Of a stretch of DNA of 64,000 nt, positions 7,304 through 16,055 are shown piece after piece; the stretch's first letter is position 1; each line of letters opens with the position of its first letter. The DNA lies in NCBI GenBank assembly GCA_018649725.1, contig JABIHH010000088.1:101959-165958 (forward strand), in the 5' to 3' direction. Under the pieces are notes generated by a model. The model was not told where the DNA came from. It made no database searches and saw nothing but the letters and a program-made list of their open reading frames with translations. The translations under genes were made by a program, and so were the position numbers. Source of the stretch: Rhodospirillaceae bacterium. Lineage in GTDB: Bacteria > Pseudomonadota > Alphaproteobacteria > Rhodospirillales > UBA2165.

Positions 7304-8176
7304 ATGATTGAATGGGCTAATACCATAATCCAGGGAATACTGACTGGCGGGCTTTATGCAATGTTTGCCGCCGGCCTCGCGATCATCTTTGGCATCATGC
7401 GTTTGGTGAACATTACCCATGGTGATCTCATCGTCCTGGCGGCTTTTGTGGCGATGATTGTGATTGAGGTAACGGGCGTAAACCCCTTTATCAGCATGAT
7501 TGCCGTATTGCCGATCATGTTTGTCGTCGGCTATTTTTTACAGCGCGGTATTTTGAACTTTACGCTTGGCGATGATCTCTTGCCGCCACTCTTGGTGACT
7601 TTTGGCATCTCAATCGTTGTGCAAAACGTTCTACTTGAGATTTTTACCGCTGACTCCCAGCGCCTCAAAGCGGGAACAATTGAGACGATGAGCCTTGAGC
7701 TTACGGAAGGCCTCTCGATCGGCGTGTTCCCGCTGATTATATTTATCACGGCGGTCGCCATGATCGTCTGCCTTCAGATGCTGTTTAACTATACCCGCAT
7801 TGGCCGGGCTTTCCGGGCAACCTCAGATGATGCGACGACAGCGCAGCTGATGGGCATCAATCACAAACACATCTTTGGCCTTGCCATGGGACTAGCCTTG
7901 GTGCTGGTGGCTATTGCTGGCGTACTTATGGCGGTTAGGACAAACTTTGATCCAACCGTCGGACCTTCCCGCCTGCTCTATGCCTTTGAGGCTGTGATCA
8001 TGGGCGGACTGGGCTCGCTTTGGGGCACGTTAATCGGTGGTATCATCTTAGGCGTTGCGCAAAACATTGGTGCGAAGATTGATCCTGGCTGGCAGATACT
8101 ATTTGGCCATATCGCTTTTTTGATCGTGCTGGTCTTCCGCCCGAACGGCTTGTTCCCGAGGACGCGCGATGACTGA
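7304..8176 (+). CDS. branched-chain-type ABC permease (LivH family), system 1
   Basis: A 290-residue inner-membrane permease with about eight hydrophobic segments. The LivH signature is complete: GGLYAMFAAGLAIIFGIMRL followed by VNITHGDLI near the N-terminus, GRAFRATSDDATTAQLMGIN as the cytoplasmic EAA-like coupling loop, and YAFEAVIMGGLGSLWGTLIG near the C-terminus. The start is set at ATG 7304, behind GAGGT; an in-frame ATG at 7256 lies within the G-rich repeat and would add an unlikely hydrophilic leader. The 3' end overlaps the LivM gene by 8 nt. Confidence 0.92.
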   Translation: MIEWANTIIQGILTGGLYAMFAAGLAIIFGIMRLVNITHGDLIVLAAFVAMIVIEVTGVNPFISMIAVLPIMFVVGYFLQRGILNFTLGDDLLPPLLVTFGISIVVQNVLLEIFTADSQRLKAGTIETMSLELTEGLSIGVFPLIIFITAVAMIVCLQMLFNYTRIGRAFRATSDDATTAQLMGINHKHIFGLAMGLALVLVAIAGVLMAVRTNFDPTVGPSRLLYAFEAVIMGGLGSLWGTLIGGIILGVAQNIGAKIDPGWQILFGHIAFLIVLVFRPNGLFPRTRDD

Positions 8177-9197
8177 TACATCCTACAAAGTCATCCGCTC
8201 AACCCGTGCCAGCCGCATCGGCAGCATCATCGGCCTCATCTTGTTTGCAATCCTGGTGTCCTATCCAAGCTGGGGCGACCGGGCAACCATGCGCCTGCTG
8301 GTCGAGATGTTCTACATCTTGGCCTTGGCACAAATGTGGAATTTACTGGCCGGTTATGGCGGCTTGGTGTCGGTTGGCCAGCAGGCCTTTGTTGGCCTTG
8401 GTGGGTACATGCTGTTCCTTATCACCATTCATTTTGGCGTCGGCCCGATTTGGACAGTGCCTTTAGCCGGATTGATCGGTGCCCTGATCTCTTTGCCCGT
8501 CGCCTTTTTGGTATTTCGATTGCGCGGTCATTATTTCGCCATCGGCACCTGGGTCGTGGCGGAAGTGTTCCTATTGCTGTTTGCCCAGGTTAAGACCCTT
8601 GGTGGTGGTTCTGGTATGAGCTTGCCGGTCTCAGTTATCAAGTCGATATCTTCATCGCGGGCCGGTCGGGATTCAGCGATTTACTGGACCGCGTTACTTG
8701 TCGTTATTGTTGTTATCGGCATCGTTTATTTCCTTTTGCGTTCTCGCCATGGTTTGGCGCTTACCGCCATCCGCGATAGTGAAGAGGCCTCCGGCAGTCT
8801 CGGGGTTGATAACTTCAGAGCCAAGCTTTTGGTCTATATTTTTGCCGCCTTTGGTACAGCAGCGATTGGCGCACTCATTTTTCTTACTAAGCTTAGGATC
8901 AGCCCAAGCGCCGCTTTCGACATCAATTGGACAACGACGGTTATTTTCATTGTCGTGATTGGTGGCATCGGCACGATAGAGGGGCCCATCCTCGGCACCA
9001 TCGTCTACTTCCTGCTGCGCGAGCAATTGGCCGATTTTGGCTCATGGTATTTGATATTACTGGGTGCGACTGCCGTGGTGGTGATGCTGAAAGCACCGCA
9101 GGGTATTTGGGGCATCATTACGCATAAATATGATTTGAGGTTCTTTCCCGTGCAGCGGCGCTTGCTGCTAAAAGAAAACGACAGCCAAGAAAGCTAA
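8169..9197 (+). CDS. branched-chain-type ABC permease (LivM family), system 1
   Basis: A 342-residue membrane partner of the LivH permease. LivM landmarks: MWNLLAGYGGLVSVGQQAFV followed by GLGGY, the loop GLALTAIRDSEEASGSLGVD, and WTTTVIFIVVIGGIGTIEG with GTIVYFLLR. It is the last gene of this transporter. No periplasmic binding protein gene accompanies system 1 in the window, so the system either borrows one or its binding protein lies elsewhere. It is separated by about 125 nt from the class II aldolase. Confidence 0.92.
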   Translation: MTDTSYKVIRSTRASRIGSIIGLILFAILVSYPSWGDRATMRLLVEMFYILALAQMWNLLAGYGGLVSVGQQAFVGLGGYMLFLITIHFGVGPIWTVPLAGLIGALISLPVAFLVFRLRGHYFAIGTWVVAEVFLLLFAQVKTLGGGSGMSLPVSVIKSISSSRAGRDSAIYWTALLVVIVVIGIVYFLLRSRHGLALTAIRDSEEASGSLGVDNFRAKLLVYIFAAFGTAAIGALIFLTKLRISPSAAFDINWTTTVIFIVVIGGIGTIEGPILGTIVYFLLREQLADFGSWYLILLGATAVVVMLKAPQGIWGIITHKYDLRFFPVQRRLLLKENDSQES

Positions 9198-9323
9198 AAA
9201 TCGGCTCTTTTGGGCTTAATTGTATAAAGCGTTCCTGCCACAGAAATATCCATAGTGATTTCCAAAAAAATAAAATATAATTCACCCTTCGAATATCTTA
9301 TGCAATTTAGGAATGCCCCATCA

Positions 9324-10040
9324 ATGAGCACAAATTTTGATGAGCTGCTGGACGAGTTGGTTGTCGCCAATCATATCCTGGCCAATGAGAAAGTTGTCGA
9401 TTCCTTCGGCCATATCAGTGTTCGCCACCCGGACAACCCTAATCATTTTTTCATCTCCTGCTCGCGCAGCCCTGAGATCGTCACGCGGGACGACATTATG
9501 GAGTTTGACCTCGAGGGTAACAGCGTTGACGGCTCAACTTTGCGGCCTTACGGCGAGCGTTTTATTCACGGTGCTATCTTAGAATCCCGCCCCGAGATTC
9601 ACTCTGTCGTCCACAACCATTCTCTTTCCGTCATTCCTTTCGGCGTGACCGGAACACCCCTTCAACCGATCATCCACACCGGTGCCGTGATCGGTCAAAA
9701 CATCCCCATTTGGGATATTTATGACAAATTCGGCGATACTGATTTGCTGGTTCGAAATATGGAGCACGGCCGCGATCTGGCCAAAAACCTCGGCCAATCG
9801 ACCGTAATCCTGATGCGCGGCCACGGTTGCTCGGTCGTTGGATCACACATAAAAGGGGCGACATTGGCTGCAGTTTATCTCCAGATTTCCGCCTCAGTGC
9901 AATTACAATCGATGCAGTTAGGCGATATTCGCTACCTCACACCGGGTGAGACTGAACACTGCACGGAATTGTTCTATAGCGACCTTGCCATGGATCGCGT
10001 TTGGGAAAACCTAGCGGCCCGGGTCACCCGGGAGTCCTAG
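9324..10040 (+). CDS. class II aldolase/adducin-family protein
   Basis: A metal-dependent aldolase or decarboxylase of the L-fuculose-1-phosphate aldolase fold, 238 residues from ATG 9324. Features: VDSFGHISVRHPDNPNHFFIS near the N-terminus, GERFIHGAILESRPE, the zinc-ligand pair in VVHNHS, and the third histidine in LMRGHGCSVVG. The start at 9324 has TAGGAA upstream and begins in the family-typical helix (STNFDELLDELVVANHIL); in-frame starts at GTG 9255 and ATG 9300 are alternatives. Family members act on hydroxylated acids or phosphosugars, so the substrate is open. It lies next to an amidohydrolase remnant, a pairing often seen in aromatic catabolic clusters. Confidence 0.85.
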   Translation: MSTNFDELLDELVVANHILANEKVVDSFGHISVRHPDNPNHFFISCSRSPEIVTRDDIMEFDLEGNSVDGSTLRPYGERFIHGAILESRPEIHSVVHNHSLSVIPFGVTGTPLQPIIHTGAVIGQNIPIWDIYDKFGDTDLLVRNMEHGRDLAKNLGQSTVILMRGHGCSVVGSHIKGATLAAVYLQISASVQLQSMQLGDIRYLTPGETEHCTELFYSDLAMDRVWENLAARVTRES

Positions 10041-10211
10041 AAAATCTAGTTTGAAAAATTTTTTACATTGTAAGTGGTAAAATTTTTCCGGATTTTTAAC
10101 TTCGATTTCTGCCGCCTGATCTGCTTGCTGAGCGCAACTTTCATACGGATAGTCAGCCGCGAAGAGCAATCTGTCTTCACCGATAACTTCCTCAACAAAG
10201 CGATCCGCCGG
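10011..10211 (-). pseudogene. C-terminal remnant of an amidohydrolase (ACMSD-like) gene
   Basis: On the minus strand, from a TAG at 10212-10214 down to a stop at 10011-10013, the frame reads PADRFVEEVIGEDRLLFAAD, then YPYESCAQQADQAAEI, and later NPEKFYHLQCKKFFKLD. This matches the C-terminus of amidohydrolase-2 family decarboxylases (GxDRxLFxxDYPYE, then a terminal NxxxLFKL helix). There is no start and no N-terminal barrel, and the remnant runs into the 3' end of the aldolase gene on the opposite strand. It is a decayed gene end. The similarity was recognised by eye from motifs. Confidence 0.7.
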
Positions 10212-10338
10212 CTATCTTCTCCGGTCAAATTTCGCATAGAGAAATTAGATCGATTTCTAACTTTATTAGTTACCTAATTGAGGTATCCTGTAACGAGAAA
10301 ATACCGATAATTTCGCGCCGTATCAAAGGGAGAGGAAC

Positions 10339-10857
10339 ATGGGAACCAGGAGAGTTGTCGCCGGACATGATGAAAGCGGCAAAGCGGTCATCCAGTTTGA
10401 TGGTGATGCACCCAGTGTTGCGAAACCGACTAATACGATCGAGATAACAAATTTGTGGATCACTGATCAGACACCGGCGAGCAATAGTGGTGATGAGGAC
10501 CCGGCCAATCAAAAAATCGGCATTCCACCACCGCCCAACGGCTCGATCTTCCGGATTGTAGAATTTGGCCCAGAAGGGGCGGAAGGCGCGGAAGATGAAC
10601 GCGAACATCTCGCTGCCAGCGGTGCCGACCAGCAAGCGGAAGCCCGCCATCCCGGCATGCACAAAACCCATTCAATTGATTACGCTATTATTATGACAGG
10701 CGAGATTTATCTATTGGTGGATGAGGCGGAAACTCTGGTACGCGCCGGCGATGTCGTGGTTCAGCGTGGCAACAACCATGCCTGGGCAAACCGCGGCACT
10801 GAGGCGTGCCGCATCGCCTTTATATTGATAGATGCCGAGCCGGTTGGTGACAATTAA
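10339..10857 (+). CDS. cupin-domain protein
   Basis: A 172-residue protein with a single C-terminal cupin barrel (residues about 95-165): MHKTHSIDYAIIMTGEIYLL corresponds to cupin motif 1, and AGDVVVQRGNNHAWANRG to motif 2 with the metal-type histidine. The N-terminal 90 residues resemble the TGTRRVVAGHD-type leader of cupins found beside aromatic or keto-acid catabolic genes. It may be a small dioxygenase, an isomerase or a ligand-binding protein. A GGGAGAGGAAC ribosome site precedes ATG 10339. It is followed after 24 nt by the luciferase-like gene, so the two are likely cotranscribed. Confidence 0.82.
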   Translation: MGTRRVVAGHDESGKAVIQFDGDAPSVAKPTNTIEITNLWITDQTPASNSGDEDPANQKIGIPPPPNGSIFRIVEFGPEGAEGAEDEREHLAASGADQQAEARHPGMHKTHSIDYAIIMTGEIYLLVDEAETLVRAGDVVVQRGNNHAWANRGTEACRIAFILIDAEPVGDN

Positions 10858-10881
10858 GCTTTTTCAGGGGGATTTTAGACA

Positions 10882-11919
10882 ATGAAATTTGGAATTTTTG
10901 ACCACGTCGACCGCTCAGATTTAGCACTCCACAAACAATTGGACGACCGGCTGGAATATGTCAAAGCCGTTGAAGACGCTGGCTTCTATAGCTATCACGT
11001 CGCCGAACACCACGCGACACCGCTGAACCTTGTGCCGGTGCCAGGCGTTTATCTGGGCGCGGTAGCTAATGCGACCTCAACGTTGCGACTAGGGCCCCTC
11101 TGTTATCTCTTGCCACTCTATTCCCCTCTCAGATTGATTGAGGAAATCTCAATTCTAGATCATTTATCACATGGCCGCCTGGATGTCGGCGTTGGCCGGG
11201 GCGTCTCGCCGTTTGAGCTTAATTTCCATAAAGTCGATCCGGAATCCTCTGTCTCGATTTTTCTCGATGCCCTCGAAGCCGTCAAATACGGGCTCAGCCA
11301 CGAGATGCTCGACCATGACGGTGAACATTTTAAATATAAAGACGTGCCGATGGAGCTTCGCCCCCTACAGGAACCATTCCCACCAATTTGGTATCCGTCA
11401 TCAAATCCTGAAGTCGCAACCATCATCGGCGAAAGCGGCTATCATTTTGTTACTTTGGGGGCGACGGAAACGGCTAAAGTATCGGTTGATAATTATAAAA
11501 CGGGCTACGCCAAACGCAGCGCGCCATTGCGGCCATCAGATGATTTCCCCGGCGGTACAGCAATCGGCATCAGCCGCCATGTTGTTGTCGCCGATACCAT
11601 GGATGATGCGTTAAAAATTGCCCACCCGGCTTATGAGCGCTGGCATCACAGCTTGGTTAAACTTTGGGTCGACAACAAAGCCCAAGGCCCGGCCTTCACC
11701 CGCAGCATTAAATCCGGCCTCACTTCTGCCATTGAAGCCGGCACAGATATTGTTGGTGATCCTGACCATGTCGCCGCCGAAATCACCCGCCAAGTGGAAG
11801 AACTTGGTGTCAATTATATGATCTGTCAATTTTACTTCGGTGACATGACCCATGAGAGCGCCATGCGCTCATTGGATTTGTTTAAAACAGAGGTGATGCC
11901 GAAAGTGGCTCATCTTTAG
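10882..11919 (+). CDS. luciferase-like flavin-dependent monooxygenase (LLM class)
   Basis: A 345-residue TIM-barrel oxidoreductase using reduced flavin (FMNH2 or F420). Landmarks: MKFGIFDHVDRSD at the first strand, YSYHVAEHHATPLNLVPVPG (flavin-site His pair), TLRLGPLCYLLPLYSPLRLI followed by EEISILDHLSHGRLDVGVGR, a near-universal LLM motif, and PPIWYPSSNPE. It has no partner flavin reductase next to it. Members degrade alkanesulfonates, heteroaromatics, nitrilotriacetate or long alkanes, so the substrate is open. With the preceding cupin it forms a likely two-gene unit. Confidence 0.9.
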   Translation: MKFGIFDHVDRSDLALHKQLDDRLEYVKAVEDAGFYSYHVAEHHATPLNLVPVPGVYLGAVANATSTLRLGPLCYLLPLYSPLRLIEEISILDHLSHGRLDVGVGRGVSPFELNFHKVDPESSVSIFLDALEAVKYGLSHEMLDHDGEHFKYKDVPMELRPLQEPFPPIWYPSSNPEVATIIGESGYHFVTLGATETAKVSVDNYKTGYAKRSAPLRPSDDFPGGTAIGISRHVVVADTMDDALKIAHPAYERWHHSLVKLWVDNKAQGPAFTRSIKSGLTSAIEAGTDIVGDPDHVAAEITRQVEELGVNYMICQFYFGDMTHESAMRSLDLFKTEVMPKVAHL

Positions 11920-12094
11920 GATTAAAAACGGGAGATGGTTATTTATTACAGTGGGTTAGAAAATTTGAAATATTGGATGACCATCGCTCTCGAAGTTAAT
12001 TAAATTACATTAACCCTTAAAAAATTAGGTATTCAGCCTACTAATACGTTATGCTTTTAAAGCAAAAACTAATATAAAATCACAGGAGGATTTC

Positions 12095-13363
12095 ATGACT
12101 GATAATGCAAAAAAAATCAAATCTGAAAAGAAAACCGGTTCGACCATTAGCCGCCGGCAATTTACGACAGGTGTTGCTGCCGCTGGTGCAGTTGCATCGG
12201 TCGGACCTTGGTACATCAAAAATGCCCGTGCCGCTGACCCGTTGAAAGTCGGTGTGTTGCTGCCGCGTTCCGGTGGTCAGGCACAAATTGGCATTGACTG
12301 CCAAAGGGGCGCCGATGCGACTTTACCGATTTTGAAAAATCTTGGCTATCCCGAAATGAAATTCATGCTGGCTGACTTTGAAACCAAAGTTGATATCGCC
12401 CGCACCCAGACGGCCAAACTGATCGATGAAGGAGCGCAAATTATTGTCGGTGCTTTCGATTCCGGCGCGACAATGGCCGCTGCCCAGGTTTGCGAGCAAC
12501 GCAATATTCCTTTGGTGGTTAATATTGCTGCCGTGCCGAAATTGACCGGCATGGGATTGCAATGGGTTTTCCGTAACTTCCCGCATGGTCCGATGATCGT
12601 CAAAGACGCATTTATCAACCAGAAGGCTCTGTTCAGCATGACAGGTCACACGCCTAAGACGGTAACGCTTATGCATGTTAATGATACCTTCGGCTCAAGT
12701 CTTGCTGGCGCTTTGTTCAAACTCGCACCAAAATTTAAGATGCCCTACAAGATCGTTGAGAAGATTTCCTATGATCCCTATGGCCGGGATTTATCGGCTG
12801 AGGTCAGGAAAGCAAAAGCCAGCGGCGGTGAAGCATTGTGGGTGGTTAGCCGCTTAAACGATGCCATCATGATGACCAAGGAAATGGTTAAGCAACGCTT
12901 TGAGCCAATGGGCATTATGAGCACCGGGCCGGGCTGGTATGATCAGGAATACATGAAAGCCACCGGCAAATTCGGTGATGACGTTATTAGTCTGGTGCCC
13001 TGGCATGATTCTAATAAGCCGCTTTCCAAAACCCTGGAAGCCTATTTCGCCAAGCACCATCCAAACCGCCAGGTCAATCCAAACCACACTTACACCTTTG
13101 AAGGCATAATGATTGCTGCTGATGCGTATAAGCGTGCTGGATCCAACAATGCGAAAGCTCTGCAGGCTGCGTTAAGAACTACCAACATCACGAATAACGT
13201 GACGACGGCGGAACGCATCGCGTTTGATAAAACCGGGCAAAACCCGCATGTGAAAAACTCTGCGGTCCAAAATCGGGGTGGCAAAAACTTGGTCATCTTG
13301 CCGAAAAGTGCTGCTGTCGCGAAGCCAAATTGGCCAATGCGCCCTTGGCGGAAACGCGGTTAA
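12095..13363 (+). CDS. Tat-exported branched-chain-type substrate-binding protein, system 2
   Basis: A 422-residue periplasmic binding protein. The leader contains the twin-arginine motif SRRQFTTGVAAAGAVA, cut near ARAADPLKVG. The mature part follows the type I periplasmic fold: VGVLLPRSGGQAQIGIDCQR, GAQIIVGAFDSGATMAAAQV, VTLMHVNDTFGSSLAGAL, YTFEGIMIAADAYKRAG. An AGGAGG site stands before ATG 12095. It leads a five-gene importer operon (13414-16759). Tat export suggests folding before secretion. The ligand is unknown; the adjoining ThDP enzyme and aldehyde dehydrogenase suggest an organic acid. Confidence 0.92.
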   Translation: MTDNAKKIKSEKKTGSTISRRQFTTGVAAAGAVASVGPWYIKNARAADPLKVGVLLPRSGGQAQIGIDCQRGADATLPILKNLGYPEMKFMLADFETKVDIARTQTAKLIDEGAQIIVGAFDSGATMAAAQVCEQRNIPLVVNIAAVPKLTGMGLQWVFRNFPHGPMIVKDAFINQKALFSMTGHTPKTVTLMHVNDTFGSSLAGALFKLAPKFKMPYKIVEKISYDPYGRDLSAEVRKAKASGGEALWVVSRLNDAIMMTKEMVKQRFEPMGIMSTGPGWYDQEYMKATGKFGDDVISLVPWHDSNKPLSKTLEAYFAKHHPNRQVNPNHTYTFEGIMIAADAYKRAGSNNAKALQAALRTTNITNNVTTAERIAFDKTGQNPHVKNSAVQNRGGKNLVILPKSAAVAKPNWPMRPWRKRG

Positions 13364-13413
13364 AAAGCAGTCTTAGTAAGCCCTGTTTTAGTAAGCCAAG
13401 TAGGAGAACGCCT

Positions 13414-14289
13414 GTGGATTTTTGGACGCTGGCCAATGCGTTAGCAACCGGTTTGCTGACCGGACTGGTCTATGGGCTCTCCGCGCTTGGTCTTTCGGTT
13501 ATTTTTGGTGTTATTCGCATCGTCAATTTCGCTCATGGTGAGATTATGGTGATGGGAATGTTTTTTGCGCTGATCATGTTCCGTTGGCTGGGGCTTGATC
13601 CGTTGTTGAGCATTCCTCTCGCCGCTGCAATTTTATTTGTCTTCGGCTATTTTTTGCAAAGTACGGTGATAAGCCGGGTCGCTCATTTGCCAGATCATAT
13701 GCAATTTCTGCTATTAGCAGCGCTTGCCGTGATGATCGTCAATGCCTGCTTGTTGATTTTCGGCCCGGACCCGCAAGCCATTAACATTTCCTACTCCTTC
13801 GATTCTTTCGATATTGGTGAAAATTTAATTATCGATAAATCCCGCGCCTATGCAGCAATCGCGGCGGTCGCCATATCGGGCCTTCTACTGGGCTTTTTCA
13901 AATATTCCCGCACCGGCAAAGCGATCCGAGCCTGCGCCGATAATTATCTCGGCGCTCAGGTTGTCGGCCTTAAAGTGAGCCATCTTTACGCCCTGACCTT
14001 TGGTATTGGCGCCGCCGTTCTGGGGGCTGCGGGGTGTGTTCTTCTACTCTTGATCGAAGTGCACCCCTATTTAGCTCCCGGTTACACTTTATTGGCTTTC
14101 GTCATTGTCATCATCGGTGGCCTGGGTAGCATGACGGGTGCCTTGGTTGGCGGCATATTGATCGGCATGTCGGAAGCCTTGGCGGCGATTATTTTCCAAC
14201 CTTCCATGAAATCAGCTTTTAGTTTTGGCTTGCTCATCCTCGTCTTATTATTGAGACCGCAAGGTCTGATGGGGAAGTCAGTTAAATGA
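13414..14289 (+). CDS. branched-chain-type ABC permease (LivH family), system 2
   Basis: A 291-residue inner-membrane permease: TGLLTGLVYGLSALGLSVIF, then GVIRIVNFAHGEIMVMGMF, the coupling loop GKAIRACADNYLGAQVVGLK and LAFVIVIIGGLGSMTGALVG. I set the start at GTG 13414, preceded by AGGAGA at a good distance. An in-frame ATG at 13330 would lie inside the binding-protein gene and add a hydrophilic tail that is not family-like. The stop overlaps the next start (AAATGATG). Confidence 0.9.
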   Translation: MDFWTLANALATGLLTGLVYGLSALGLSVIFGVIRIVNFAHGEIMVMGMFFALIMFRWLGLDPLLSIPLAAAILFVFGYFLQSTVISRVAHLPDHMQFLLLAALAVMIVNACLLIFGPDPQAINISYSFDSFDIGENLIIDKSRAYAAIAAVAISGLLLGFFKYSRTGKAIRACADNYLGAQVVGLKVSHLYALTFGIGAAVLGAAGCVLLLLIEVHPYLAPGYTLLAFVIVIIGGLGSMTGALVGGILIGMSEALAAIIFQPSMKSAFSFGLLILVLLLRPQGLMGKSVK

Positions 14290-15326
14290 TGGGTTTGAAT
14301 CTACTCGCTGATCTCACCCTACGGGGCCGTATCTGCTTATTGATTTTTTTAGCTATCCTTATTTCGCTGCCTTTTTGGTCAAGCTCTTACATTATATCCG
14401 TTACCACCATTACACTCTATCTGGCGATCCTCGGCCAAAGTTGGAATCTGATGCTTGGCTTCGCCGGCCTGCTCTCCCTGGGCCACGCTTTATTTGTCGG
14501 CGTTAGTGCCTATATGGCCGCCTATCTTTTTTCAGTCCTTGGTCTGCCGCCCGTAATTGGTATTTTCCCTGCCGTAGCGCTTGCCGTTTTAATCGGCATG
14601 CTCATCGGCTATCTCGGTTTTCGCTTTTCGATCGGCGGCGTTTACTTTGCGCTTTTAACCATCGCCTTTGCCGAACTGGTGCGGATAATGGTCGATCATA
14701 TGGGCTTAATCGGCGGTACCGAAGGGTTGTTCTTGCAAGTCACTGAAGCTGATCGGCAGGGCTTTGATTTAATTAATCTCAGGGGGCATCCGTGGATGTT
14801 TTATTACCTCGCCATGCTGCTGGCTTTTTTGACCCTTGCCGGATGCCGCACCCTGCTTAAAAGCAAGCTCGGGTATTATTGGCAGGCGATCCGGGATGAC
14901 CAGGATGCCGCCCAAGCGCTCGGCATCAATGTCTTTCGCTATAAAATGTATGCCGTGATGTATTCCTCAGGTATTGCCGGTGTCGCGGGTGTTTTCTACG
15001 CTTTTTATCAAAACAGTTTGTTCCCGGAATCTGTCTTTGGAATTGAGCGGTCAATTGAAATCTCCTTGGGCCCAATTGTCGGCGGTGTCGGCAGCTTGTT
15101 TGGTCCCGTTCTGGGCGCTTTTATTCTGACTCCGCTCGGTGAAGGGCTAACGGAGTTTACCGACTACCTCCAAAGTTCCGGCCTTATTGATCCCAAATTA
15201 AAACTCAATGGCCTCAAATTGTTGATCTGGGGTCTGGTGGTTGCCCTGATCGTCTTGTTCAAACCCGCCGGTATTTGGCCGTGGCTAAATGAGAAGCTGG
15301 GCTTCAGCCGGAAGGAGGGCGAATAG
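14286..15326 (+). CDS. branched-chain-type ABC permease (LivM family), system 2
   Basis: A 346-residue membrane partner: SWNLMLGFAGLLSLGHALFV followed by GVSAYMAAYL, FSIGGVYFALLTIAFAELVR, the loop GYYWQAIRDDQDAAQALGIN and ISLGPIVGGVGSLFGPVLGA. It starts at ATG 14286 (or ATG 14289), overlapping the LivH stop, and ends directly before the LivG gene. A C-terminal cytoplasmic stretch after about residue 320 (WLNEKLGFSRKEGE) is charged, as expected. Confidence 0.92.
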   Translation: MMGLNLLADLTLRGRICLLIFLAILISLPFWSSSYIISVTTITLYLAILGQSWNLMLGFAGLLSLGHALFVGVSAYMAAYLFSVLGLPPVIGIFPAVALAVLIGMLIGYLGFRFSIGGVYFALLTIAFAELVRIMVDHMGLIGGTEGLFLQVTEADRQGFDLINLRGHPWMFYYLAMLLAFLTLAGCRTLLKSKLGYYWQAIRDDQDAAQALGINVFRYKMYAVMYSSGIAGVAGVFYAFYQNSLFPESVFGIERSIEISLGPIVGGVGSLFGPVLGAFILTPLGEGLTEFTDYLQSSGLIDPKLKLNGLKLLIWGLVVALIVLFKPAGIWPWLNEKLGFSRKEGE

Positions 15327-16055
15327 ATGGCCGCGCTGCTTGAGATTGAAAATGTCAGCAAAAGCTTTCGCGGACTGAGGGCCGTATCCAATGTCTCACT
15401 GAGCGTTGAAGAAGGTGGTATGGTGGCGCTGATTGGTCCAAATGGCGCGGGCAAGACGACTTTGTTCAATCTTATCGCCGGTGTTTTCCCCGCCGATGAG
15501 GGGCGCATTATCTTGGGCGGTAAGGATATATTGGGATTGAGGCCAGACCAGATATGTGACGCTGGCATTGGCCGGACTTTTCAATTGGTCAAACCCTTCC
15601 CCGATATGACGGTGTTGGAAAATGTCACAGTTGGTGCTTTGCATGGCACCCATGATATTGATGAAGCAAAAGAATCCGCGCGCAAGAATATTGAACTTTT
15701 GGACATGGCGGACAAAATTCATTTACCTGCCCATAGTCTCACCTTGCCGGACCGCAAGCGTTTAGAAGTTGCCAGAGCTTTGGCGACCCGGCCAAAATTA
15801 CTTTTACTTGATGAAGTCATGGCGGGATTAAGGCCGACCGAGACAGATGAGATGGTTGCCGTGTTTAAATCGCTCAACCAGGAAACCGGTATTACAATTT
15901 TGCTAATTGAGCATGTCATGCGGGCGGTAATGTCTTTATCGCATCATGTTACCGTGCTGCATCATGGCGAAAAAATAAGTGAAGGCACGCCCGAACACAT
16001 CTCCCAGGACCCTGCAGTCCTCGATTGTTATCTTGGTGAAGAGGAAGACGTTTGA
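15327..16055 (+). CDS. branched-chain-type ABC transporter ATPase (LivG family), system 2
   Basis: A 242-residue ATPase: Walker A GPNGAGKTT, GRTFQLVKPFPDMTVLENV after the Q-loop, the LivG-type signature TLPDRKRLEVARALATRP, Walker B LLLLDEVMAGL and the histidine in LIEHVMRAVM. A GGAGG ribosome site lies at the end of the LivM gene, whose stop codon directly abuts this start (TAGATG). The stop overlaps the LivF start (TGATG). Confidence 0.93.
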   Translation: MAALLEIENVSKSFRGLRAVSNVSLSVEEGGMVALIGPNGAGKTTLFNLIAGVFPADEGRIILGGKDILGLRPDQICDAGIGRTFQLVKPFPDMTVLENVTVGALHGTHDIDEAKESARKNIELLDMADKIHLPAHSLTLPDRKRLEVARALATRPKLLLLDEVMAGLRPTETDEMVAVFKSLNQETGITILLIEHVMRAVMSLSHHVTVLHHGEKISEGTPEHISQDPAVLDCYLGEEEDV

